From Chloroflexota bacterium (GTDB taxonomy: Bacteria > Chloroflexota > Anaerolineae > Anaerolineales > Villigracilaceae): a DNA stretch of 5,587 nucleotides. Position numbers and translations under genes: made by a program. The DNA lies in contig JAJYOH010000418.1 in the NCBI GenBank assembly GCA_021796315.1, forward strand, positions 1-5,587. Reading direction: 5' to 3'. The notes under the pieces were generated by a model. It searched no databases. It saw only the letters and a list, made by a program, of their open reading frames with translations, and was not told the DNA's origin. This document shows positions 1 through 5,349 of the stretch, one piece after another (the first letter of the stretch is position 1; every line of letters begins with the position of its first letter).

Positions 1-6
1 CTCCTT
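1..6 (-). promoter_or_regulatory. Strong Shine-Dalgarno sequence of a gene lying just outside the window
   Basis: The minus strand reads AAGGAG at the last six bases of the window, directly after an A-tract. This is a near-perfect anti-16S match and the strongest ribosome binding site visible here. It implies that a minus-strand gene starts roughly 5 to 10 bases beyond the window edge, about 50 bases after the stop of the Rrf2 regulator gene. The start codon itself cannot be seen, so the existence of the gene is inferred. Confidence 0.6.
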
Positions 7-16
7 GTTTTTTTTA

Positions 17-34
17 TATGTGCATCAGCACATA
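17..34 (-). repeat. Perfect 7-bp inverted repeat with a 4-base loop between the Rrf2 gene and the next gene
   Basis: TATGTGC (17-23) and GCACATA (28-34) are exact complements separated by ATCA. In the direction of transcription the hairpin is followed by an A-tract (8-15), not a T-tract, so it does not fit an intrinsic terminator of the minus strand. On the plus strand the T-run comes before the hairpin, which also does not fit. It may be a protein-binding operator or a leader hairpin in front of the ribosome binding site at positions 1-6. Confidence 0.55.
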
Positions 35-43
35 CTTGCTCAC

Positions 44-490
44 CTAAACTAAACTTGCTATTTGCACTGGTATGCCAAGAGCTTCCTGTGCGAGATCAGC
101 AAAATTGATGGAGGCCATTTCGCGCATCATGGCAACTTGGATGCGTCCCCATTTTGTGCGGACGGGACAGTTGGTTTGAAAAGGACAGTCACCCTCGCCT
201 TTTACTTGCAAACATGCGGAGAGCAAGATCGGTCCCTCAAAGGCTTCTACAATGTCTTTGATCGTGATCTTGGACGCGGGGCGGGGAAGCGTTAAACCGC
301 CGTCCCGGCCCGTAAAGGTTATTAAAAGGCCGGCCCGCGCCAATTCCGCAACGACGCGAAGGAGTGTGGCAGGCGGAATCAGCATCTCGCGCTGAATTTC
401 AGCGGTTGAGAGGCGGGTGCCTTCAGGATGTTTGGCAAGGGCTAAAATTACACGGACAGCGTAGTCAGTTTGGCGGTTAATTCTCAGCAT
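44..490 (-). CDS. Rrf2-family transcriptional regulator, probably with an Fe-S cluster
   Basis: This 148-aa protein matches the length and layout of Rrf2 regulators (the IscR/NsrR/CymR family), which are dimeric winged-helix DNA-binding proteins in the cytoplasm. The N-terminus LRINRQTDYAVRVILALA is the family's typical first helix. The helix-turn-helix spans about residues 27-57 and the wing carries the signature GRDGG at 61-65. Three cysteines, C93, C102 and C108 (spacing CX8CX5C), sit where IscR and NsrR bind a [2Fe-2S] or [4Fe-4S] cluster, so it probably senses iron-sulfur status, nitric oxide or redox state; which of these cannot be told from the sequence. The ATG at 490 is preceded by AAAGG with about 9 bases spacing. 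The stop is TAG. Repeats and palindromes upstream suggest autoregulation, and a gene outside the window probably follows in the same direction. Family assignment is firm; cluster type and ligand are inferred. Confidence 0.93.
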   Translation of the reverse strand: MLRINRQTDYAVRVILALAKHPEGTRLSTAEIQREMLIPPATLLRVVAELARAGLLITFTGRDGGLTLPRPASKITIKDIVEAFEGPILLSACLQVKGEGDCPFQTNCPVRTKWGRIQVAMMREMASINFADLAQEALGIPVQIASLV

Positions 491-498
491 GGCAACAG

Positions 499-540
499 AC
501 CTTTACTTATTTAGTAAACGATTACGCTTAATGTAAAGGT
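499..540. promoter_or_regulatory. Nested palindromes just upstream of the Rrf2 gene, candidate autoregulatory operator
   Basis: Three inverted repeats overlap here. The outer pair is ACCTTTAC (499-506) and GTAAAGGT (533-540), a perfect 8-bp repeat with 26 bases between arms. Inside lies TTTACT-TATTT-AGTAAA (502-518), a perfect 6-5-6 palindrome, and next to it ATTA-CGCT-TAAT (521-532). The motif GTAAA recurs at 514, 533 and 640, the last within the -35 box. Rrf2 proteins bind AT-rich palindromes near their own promoters, so this is a good operator candidate. The inner repeat also covers the ribosome binding site (500-504), so an RNA hairpin that limits translation is an alternative. Confidence 0.5.
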
Positions 541-566
541 TTTGATTGAAAATTTATAGTGTATTT

Positions 567-606
567 TGTCACAATGATGGGGTTACAAGTGTCACACTGA
601 CTTGTG
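567..606. repeat. Direct repeat TGTCACAmTGA, two copies 23 bp apart, with overlapping dyads
   Basis: TGTCACAATGA (567-577) and TGTCACACTGA (590-600) agree at 10 of 11 positions and lie 23 bp apart, about two helical turns. A third partial copy, GTCAC, is at 608-612. The second copy is flanked by the perfect inverted repeat ACAAGT (585-590) and ACTTGT (600-605), and CACA-N6-TGTG (593-606) overlaps it. These elements lie at and just downstream of the predicted transcription start of the Rrf2 gene, a position typical for repressor sites. The binding protein is unknown. Confidence 0.45.
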
Positions 607-616
607 CGTCACGGAA

Positions 617-644
617 AATATAAAGGACGCTTGCAAAATGTAAA
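617..644 (-). promoter_or_regulatory. Predicted sigma-70-type promoter of the Rrf2 regulator gene
   Basis: On the minus strand TTTACA (-35, positions 644-639) and TATATT (-10, 622-617) are separated by 16 bases; each hexamer matches the consensus at 5 of 6 positions. The predicted transcript starts near position 610 and leaves a leader of about 120 bases before the ATG at 490. The promoter lies in the gap after the NBR1-like lipoprotein gene, so the regulator can be expressed independently of the genes upstream. It was found by eye and is unverified. Confidence 0.5.
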
Positions 645-660
645 ATCTAAACCAAATATT

Positions 661-1206
661 TTATGGTTGGACATTTATCTGAATATAGATCGGATCGCCA
701 AACGCTTCGCCACTCGAACCGAAAGCCTGCCACGCGCTGCGATATGTTCCTGCTGTTGACGGCGTGGTGAAGAGTATTCTCAACATTGCTTGAGTCCCGG
801 CGCGGGCCGGATATAACGCTTGTTCGCTGGTGGTTCCCATCGCATCGCCGTTAATTAATTTCAGGCGATAACGCGAATCCCAGTTACAAGTTCCGCTGTT
901 GGTGACGAGCCATTGTTTGTCAATGCTTTGACCCGGTGCGACGGCTGTGTCGTCGGGAATGGTCAGGTCTTTGTTATAGGTCAGGATGTTGGTACAGGGT
1001 GCAGTTGCTGTGGGGAGTGTGATGGTGGGGATGCTGGTAACTGCGGAACTTGTTGAAGTCGGAGTGATTGGGATTAGTTGTGCGGGTTGAGTGGGCGGAA
1101 TGAAAATTGTCGGTGTGGATTTCGGCGCGCAAGCGGCTAGAGTCAAAGCAATGGCCGATATAACGGTAGCCGTTCTAAAGTTGAGAAGGATGCGAGTGAT
1201 CTTCAT
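661..1206 (-). CDS. Lipoprotein with an NBR1-type Ig-like domain
   Basis: This 181-aa protein has a lipoprotein signal peptide: a basic start (K2, R5, R11), a hydrophobic core (about 13-25) and the lipobox LAAC with C26 as the lipidated residue. A Thr/Pro/Ser-rich linker (27-70) leads to one beta-sandwich domain (71-181). The domain shows the pattern of the NBR1 central Ig-like family: LTIPDDTAVAPGQS, then KQWLVTNSGTCNW, then YRLKLINGDAMG, then the STAGTYRSAWQAFGSSGEAFG stretch and a closing strand. C71 and C107 could form a disulfide. Such domains are common on secreted Chloroflexota proteins and presumably bind other envelope or matrix components; the partner is unknown. I chose the ATG at 1206 because it gives a normal signal peptide. 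The ATG at 1236 lies in the loop of the recA terminator hairpin and would add ten unlikely residues. The ribosome binding site is weak (GGGG two bases before ATG) and no own promoter is visible. Confidence 0.85.
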   Translation of the reverse strand: MKITRILLNFRTATVISAIALTLAACAPKSTPTIFIPPTQPAQLIPITPTSTSSAVTSIPTITLPTATAPCTNILTYNKDLTIPDDTAVAPGQSIDKQWLVTNSGTCNWDSRYRLKLINGDAMGTTSEQALYPARAGTQAMLRILFTTPSTAGTYRSAWQAFGSSGEAFGDPIYIQINVQP

Positions 1207-1212
1207 TTCCCC

Positions 1213-1249
1213 AATAATAATGCAGGGGCGGCACATTGTCGCCCCTGCA
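1213..1249 (-). terminator. Rho-independent terminator of recA
   Basis: A perfect 10-bp GC-rich stem, TGCAGGGGCG (1221-1230) with CGCCCCTGCA (1240-1249), encloses a 9-base loop and begins 7 bases after the recA stop codon. On the minus strand it runs into TTATTATT (1220-1213). The tract is interrupted by A residues, so termination may be incomplete and allow some transcription into the lipoprotein gene that starts at 1206. Short GC-rich palindromes of this kind are also found as dispersed repeats in some bacterial genomes. Confidence 0.75.
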
Positions 1250-1256
1250 CGGGAGT

Positions 1257-2357
1257 CTATTCTTCTGCCACAGCGGGAGCATCGTCTCCGCCCATATCGA
1301 GCGGGAGGGCAACTTCGCCACTGAGTGCCTTCTGACGAATGACTGCGTCGATCTCATTCATCAATTCAGGATTCTGGCGGATGTATTCTTTGGCATTCTC
1401 GCGGCCCTGACCTAGGCGGGCATCGCCGTACGAAAAGAACGCGCCGCGCTTTTGAACGATCTCGAATTGCGTGGCAAGGTCGAGCACATCGCCGGATTTG
1501 GAAATGCCCTCGTTGTACATAATGTCGAACTCGCAGGTGCGGAAGGGCGGGGCGACTTTGTTCTTGACAACCTTGACGCGTGTGCGGTTGCCGATGATCT
1601 CGGCGCCGACTTTGATGGCCTGAATGCGCCGCACATCCAGACGAACCGACGCATAGAATTTGAGCGCCTGTCCGCCGGTGGTGGTTTCGGGGTTGCCAAA
1701 CATGACGCCGATCTTCTGGCGAAGTTGGTTGGTGAATATGACTGTGGTCTTGGTTTGGTTGATCGCGCCGGAAAGTTTGCGGAGAGCCTGCGACATCAAA
1801 CGGGCATGCACGCCCATGGTCGGGTCGCCCATATCGCCCTCGATTTCAGCGCGCGGAACAAGCGCGGCGACCGAGTCGATCACAACCACATCCACGCCGC
1901 CAGAGCGAACGAGGGTTTCGACGATCTCCAAAGCCTGTTCGCCAGTATCGGGCTGAGAGACAAGCAGATTATCAATATCAACACCACACTTTGCCGCGTA
2001 GTTCGGATCGAGCGCGTGCTCCATGTCGATGAACGCGGCAGTGCCGCCGTGTCGCTGGGACTCGGCCACGATGTGCTGGCAGATGGTGGTTTTACCGGAT
2101 GACTCCGGACCATAAATCTCGGTGATGCGTCCGCGCGGGACGCCGCCAACGCCGAGGGCGATATCAAGTGAGAGCGAGCCGGTTGAGATCGCGTCGGTGA
2201 CCATGCTGTGTGCTTCGCCCAGTTTCATGATCGAACCTTCGCCGTACCGTTTAAGAATATCGCTGACGGCCTTGTCAAGTACAGCGCGTTTGGCGCTGTC
2301 TACCTGCGGGCCGGAAGCGGTTTCGTCAGCTTTTGATGTGTTTGATTTGCGAGCCAT
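1257..2357 (-). CDS. recA: RecA recombinase
   Basis: RecA is the cytoplasmic ATP-dependent strand-exchange protein of homologous recombination and the co-protease that triggers LexA self-cleavage in the SOS response. The 366-aa product is full length, with an N-terminal extension of about 17 residues relative to E. coli RecA. Key parts are intact: Walker A GPESSGKT (83-90, K89), catalytic E113 in DMEHALDP, Walker B VVVID (157-161), DNA-binding loop L1 around EIEGDMGD (171-178), the sensor glutamine Q211 in [21 protein letters not shown], which runs into loop L2, and the acidic C-terminal tail. The ATG at 2357 follows GGAGA (2369-2365) with 7 bases spacing. A dedicated promoter with a LexA-like box lies upstream and a hairpin terminator downstream. 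No recX follows; the next gene is an unrelated lipoprotein. Identification is essentially certain. Confidence 0.99.
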   Translation of the reverse strand: MARKSNTSKADETASGPQVDSAKRAVLDKAVSDILKRYGEGSIMKLGEAHSMVTDAISTGSLSLDIALGVGGVPRGRITEIYGPESSGKTTICQHIVAESQRHGGTAAFIDMEHALDPNYAAKCGVDIDNLLVSQPDTGEQALEIVETLVRSGGVDVVVIDSVAALVPRAEIEGDMGDPTMGVHARLMSQALRKLSGAINQTKTTVIFTNQLRQKIGVMFGNPETTTGGQALKFYASVRLDVRRIQAIKVGAEIIGNRTRVKVVKNKVAPPFRTCEFDIMYNEGISKSGDVLDLATQFEIVQKRGAFFSYGDARLGQGRENAKEYIRQNPELMNEIDAVIRQKALSGEVALPLDMGGDDAPAVAEE

Positions 2358-2406
2358 CGTCTATTCTCCAAATACAAGTTTACAGGTCGTGCATCTAAGT
2401 TTGGAC

Positions 2407-2434
2407 AGTATAGCACAGATGTTCAGTGCGTCAA
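2407..2434 (-). promoter_or_regulatory. recA promoter, with extended -10
   Basis: On the minus strand TTGACG (-35, positions 2434-2429) and TATACT (-10, 2412-2407) are 16 bases apart, and TGC directly before the -10 makes it an extended -10 element. Each hexamer matches the sigma-70 consensus at 5 of 6 positions. Transcription should start near 2400, giving a leader of about 43 bases. The -35 hexamer includes the TGA stop codon of the M23 peptidase gene (2433-2431), so the promoter begins inside the preceding gene. Confidence 0.8.
2413..2424. promoter_or_regulatory. Candidate LexA (SOS) operator in the recA promoter
   Basis: The minus strand reads GAAC-ATCT-GTGC, which matches the Gram-positive-type SOS box core GAAC-N4-GTTC at 7 of 8 fixed positions. 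It lies wholly in the spacer between the recA -35 and -10 hexamers, where a bound LexA would block RNA polymerase. The position on recA, the classic SOS gene, supports the call. The box was identified by eye and the LexA of this organism is not in the window. Confidence 0.65.
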
Positions 2435-3474
2435 GGGCTTTGTGTTGGTAAGCTATTCAACTTCGGCGCGGGAGGTGGAGCTACGTTGAATCCAAGTGCT
2501 CCGCGAAAAGTGAAATAGGTTACCTGTCCGCGATGAATATCCATCCAGTTTTGCTGGATTTTACCTTTATAGCTTAAAGTGACTTTATATAATCCTGCTG
2601 CCAGATCGCCAAGCACAAGGTTTTCGTTATAAACGGGATCATGATTGACCGGCCCAGGACCATAGGTTTTCACAACCAATGCCTTGCCTGTGGTTGCATT
2701 TTGAACTGTTACTTCCAATTGCTGCAAAGTATTATCGTCCGTATCAGTGACTCGTCCGACCAGTACGCCCCAGCCTTCGGGCGGTGCCATCCATAGTTCG
2801 GGATTGTATGTGTAGTAAAAGGAGTTATTTCCAAGCCGCACTTCGAAATGCACATGCGGCCCAGTGGTGTGGCCTGTCGAGCCGACCAACCCGATCACGT
2901 CGCCGGTGTCCACATGCTGGCCGACAATCGCAATGATCTTGCTCATGTGAGCATAGACAGTAAATAACTGCTGGTCTTTATAACCAAAGTCCATGCGGAT
3001 GACGACAGCCTGCCCGTAAGGGTCGCTGTGATCGCCGGGAGATTCGAGCAATAATCCCCAATCTGCCCAAACGATTGTGCCAGGTCCAGCCGCGAGAACC
3101 GGAGTGCCTTGTGGAGCGTCAATATCTACGCCGGTGTGGATGTAAGGCAGCGTGAAGATTGCCCCATAGCGGTAATCAGCCAGCGGCCAGTTGACCTGAT
3201 CGGCGGCAATGGGACGGGCGAAATAAAAGTGATCGTACGGCGAAAGCGCCCACGGCACCGGATACAAAGGCGGACGCCAGCCGGATACAGGCGGTATGCC
3301 TGGTGTTGGCAGATCGAAGCGGAAAGGTTCCAGCGTGGGCGTCAGCGCTTCGTCCGCGGACCCCGGAGCGGCTTCCGTTAAACCAGCCACTACCGGCGTT
3401 GGGCTTGCCTTGCCAAATACGCTGCATCCACTCAATAAAGTTGTTATAAGCAGAGCGGGGAGAAATTTATGCAT
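2431..3474 (-). CDS. M23-family (LytM-type) metallopeptidase lipoprotein
   Basis: The 347-aa protein begins with a lipoprotein signal peptide ending in the lipobox LLSGC, with C17 lipidated. A short Pro/Thr linker (about 22-60) precedes the M23 domain (about 100-225). All zinc and catalytic residues of the LytM fold are present: H113 and D117 (HxxxD), H176 in YAHM, and H207 and H209 (HVH), with the usual GSTGHTTGPHVHFEVR context. It is therefore expected to be an active peptidoglycan endopeptidase cutting cross-link or stem peptides outside the membrane. A C-terminal beta-rich domain (about 236-330, starting GVLVGRVTD) resembles carboxypeptidase regulatory-like folds and may bind wall material. 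The ATG overlaps the stop of the propeller lipoprotein gene (TAATG) without a clear ribosome binding site, so translation is probably coupled. The last codons overlap the recA promoter. No terminator follows, so transcripts may run into recA. Confidence 0.93.
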   Translation of the reverse strand: MHKFLPALLITTLLSGCSVFGKASPTPVVAGLTEAAPGSADEALTPTLEPFRFDLPTPGIPPVSGWRPPLYPVPWALSPYDHFYFARPIAADQVNWPLADYRYGAIFTLPYIHTGVDIDAPQGTPVLAAGPGTIVWADWGLLLESPGDHSDPYGQAVVIRMDFGYKDQQLFTVYAHMSKIIAIVGQHVDTGDVIGLVGSTGHTTGPHVHFEVRLGNNSFYYTYNPELWMAPPEGWGVLVGRVTDTDDNTLQQLEVTVQNATTGKALVVKTYGPGPVNHDPVYNENLVLGDLAAGLYKVTLSYKGKIQQNWMDIHRGQVTYFTFRGALGFNVAPPPAPKLNSLPTQSP

Positions 3475-5348
3475 TAAGGTTTAAAAGTTGGAATGATCGT
3501 CGGCGGAGTGGATGTGGGCAACGGTGTATTGCTTGGCGTCGGTGTGTTGCTCGGGGTCGGTGTGTTGCTTGGAGTCGGCGTTGGGCGCGGCGTGCGTGTG
3601 GGCCCGTGTGTGGAGGTCGGAATCGGTGTGCGAGTCGGTGTGGAAGTCGGTGGCAGAAGCGGGGTCGGAGTCAGAAGCGCATCGGCAGGATACAGTTCCA
3701 GCATGGCCGAGTACCAATCGAGTCCGCCGGTCAATGCGAATTCAGTGAAGCGCGCGCCCGCGTAAAAATTGTGCCAATTTGGAAGCGCGGGCAGACGTTC
3801 CCAACCATAAGCCGCGGCCAGCGATGTGAAATCGGTCCAATAGCCGGACGGGGCAGGCGCATATAGACCGCCTGCTTCATAAGTTTTTGGATTCAATTCG
3901 TAGCGCGCATTCAAATCCCAGACCGATGCGTGGATCGGCTCGCCCTGGGAGCCATCCTGGTTTTGTGCGCGCAGATAAAGCCGCCAATAGGTTTGCGGAC
4001 CAATGTCTTCACGCACGACGGCCATCCAGCCTGCGTTGACCATCAGCGAATTGATGGCAAAGGCACGGCCTGTGTAGAGCCAGTCATCGCCGAGGCCGGG
4101 ATCGAGGGAAGTGGTCAGCGGCACATAAGCATTTTCAAGGCTGGCGAGCGCATCCCATCCTGCTTCCTTGATGACACGGGCACGCAAGGCATTGAACGAT
4201 TCGTCCACGAGGTCGTGTAGTTCAGGATAGGGTGCCTGCACTTTATCGAGCGGAACAACATACCATCTTTGATTTGGTATGCCTGCGACAGGCGTGACAG
4301 CGGGAGACCAAAGTGGCTGCGGAGTTTGTTCGGCGGCTTGTTGGTAAACCTGCGGAAGCGGATCGGGCAGGGAAATGTTCGGCCACAGCAAGCCGCGTAA
4401 ATGTCCGGGAAGAGGCGTTGGTAAAAGTAAAGGCTGGCCTTGCAAAGTGTAAGCGGTCAGCAGTTGTTGGTTGGGCGCGTTGACCGCGGCCACGATCTCA
4501 TCGCCTTGAGAATTCCATGCAGGCCAATCGCCGTTGCCGACCCACGACGCGCTGTGGTCGGGATGCGACGCGTCCCAAATATAAATGCCGCTGTAATCAA
4601 GGCTTTGTGAGTTGGATGCCCAGGCCAACCGGCTTCCATCCTTGTTCCAAACCGGATGATCTTCGACGGCTTGCGGTGAGTTGCTCAAGTTGGTAAAGCG
4701 GTTATCAGTTTTGTTCAAATCTGCGAGCCAGATATCAGGATTGCCGTCGCGATTCGAGACGAAAGCGATCTGTCGTCCGTTCGGCGCCCAGGCCGGAGAA
4801 TAATCTGCGGCGTCATTGCTGGACAGGTCAAGCGGCTTCTGATCCGGATTGGTCAACGACTGGATCATGATCTCAAGGTTGCCGTTTTGATATGAGTCGT
4901 ATGCGATCCAGGCCAGGTCGGGCGAGAATGTTGGCGATGAATCATATTCGGGCGTGTTCGTTATTTGCGCGATCTGACCGCTTGGCAGATCCAGAGTGTA
5001 GATGTCCCAAAAGCCATCCCGGTTGGACGCGAAGACGATATGTTTTCCGTCCGGACTCATGGATGGCGTGATGTCGCTCCAATTCCCGGACGTGAGGCGG
5101 GTGAGGCTTAATTTGCCGGGGATGTAGGCAAAGAGATGAGCGAAGCCATTTTCCTCGATGGACAATATCATCACATCGCGTTGCTCTGAAAGCGGAACCG
5201 GCGTGGCTTGTAAAGCCTGCGTTACGGTTGCGCTGGGTTGCGTGGATGTTTCAACTGTCTTTTGCGCGCAGCCCAGCAGGACGGACGCGCTGATCAAAAT
5301 CGTGAGTGACAATTGCATTGCCGCGCGAGAATGGGAAGTGTGAGACAT
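3474..5348 (-). CDS. Lipoprotein with a TolB-like beta-propeller, an unrecognised C-terminal domain and a Thr/Pro tail
   Basis: The 624-aa protein has a signal peptide with lipobox LLGC (C27 lipidated). Residues about 60-330 contain WD40-like beta-propeller (PD40/TolB) repeats, recognisable by SPDGKHIVFASNRDG-DIYTLD (98-120), FSPDLAWIAYDS (141-152), WAPNGRQIAFVSNRDG-DIWLAD (187-210) and NKDGSRLAWASN (235-246). Such propellers usually mediate protein binding at the cell surface. Residues about 360-553 form a Trp/Tyr-rich domain (for example GWERLPALPNWHNFYAGARF at 515-534) that I do not recognise; no catalytic motif stands out. The last 65 residues are a Thr/Pro/Ser tail with TPTPSN repeats. 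I chose the ATG at 5348, one base after the stop of the preceding gene (TGAcATG), because it gives a good 27-residue signal peptide. An ATG at 5405 would overlap the upstream gene, and the internal ATG at 5318 is possible. Its coupling to the M23 peptidase gene suggests a joint role in wall remodelling, which is inference. Confidence 0.85.
   Translation of the reverse strand: MSHTSHSRAAMQLSLTILISASVLLGCAQKTVETSTQPSATVTQALQATPVPLSEQRDVMILSIEENGFAHLFAYIPGKLSLTRLTSGNWSDITPSMSPDGKHIVFASNRDGFWDIYTLDLPSGQIAQITNTPEYDSSPTFSPDLAWIAYDSYQNGNLEIMIQSLTNPDQKPLDLSSNDAADYSPAWAPNGRQIAFVSNRDGNPDIWLADLNKTDNRFTNLSNSPQAVEDHPVWNKDGSRLAWASNSQSLDYSGIYIWDASHPDHSASWVGNGDWPAWNSQGDEIVAAVNAPNQQLLTAYTLQGQPLLLPTPLPGHLRGLLWPNISLPDPLPQVYQQAAEQTPQPLWSPAVTPVAGIPNQRWYVVPLDKVQAPYPELHDLVDESFNALRARVIKEAGWDALASLENAYVPLTTSLDPGLGDDWLYTGRAFAINSLMVNAGWMAVVREDIGPQTYWRLYLRAQNQDGSQGEPIHASVWDLNARYELNPKTYEAGGLYAPAPSGYWTDFTSLAAAYGWERLPALPNWHNFYAGARFTEFALTGGLDWYSAMLELYPADALLTPTPLLPPTSTPTRTPIPTSTHGPTRTPRPTPTPSNTPTPSNTPTPSNTPLPTSTPPTIIPTFKP
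3523..3576 (-). repeat. Three tandem 18-bp units encoding TPTPSN repeats
   Basis: Three consecutive 18-bp units (3523-3540, 3541-3558, 3559-3576) differ at only a few positions: ggtgtattgcttggcgtc, ggtgtgttgctcggggtc and ggtgtgttgcttggagtc on the plus strand. They lie in frame near the 3' end of the propeller lipoprotein gene and encode the hexapeptide repeats of its Thr/Pro tail. The unit is a multiple of three, so gain or loss of copies by slippage would alter tail length without a frameshift. Confidence 0.85.
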
Positions 5349-5349
5349 G

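Noticed and set aside
8..34. Intrinsic terminator after the Rrf2 gene
   Set aside because: The hairpin is followed by A residues on the minus strand, and on the plus strand the T-run precedes the hairpin, so neither strand has the required hairpin then T-tract order.
509..537. Second promoter for the Rrf2 gene (TTTACA, 17 bases, CTAAAT)
   Set aside because: The -10 matches the consensus poorly and the start site would fall on the ribosome binding site, leaving almost no leader.
553..558. TATAAA on the minus strand as a -10 box
   Set aside because: No acceptable -35 lies 15 to 19 bases upstream and there is no extended -10 TG.
585..605. Terminator hairpin for the NBR1-like lipoprotein gene (ACAAGT/ACTTGT)
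   Set aside because: The stem is only 6 bp with moderate GC content and no T-tract follows on the minus strand; it fits better as a binding-site dyad.
1207..1236. Upstream ATG at 1236 as the start of the NBR1-like lipoprotein
   Set aside because: It lies in the loop of the recA terminator hairpin, lacks a ribosome binding site and would put MCRPCIIIGE before an otherwise normal signal peptide.
1452..2102. Plus-strand open frame of 216 codons inside recA
   Set aside because: It is wholly antisense to the certain recA gene and its translation has no recognisable domain; it reflects the codon bias of recA.
3493..3765. Plus-strand Gly/Val-rich repeat protein (GVGVLLGVGVLLG)
   Set aside because: It is the antisense reading of the Thr/Pro-coding tandem repeats of the propeller lipoprotein and has no start signals of its own.
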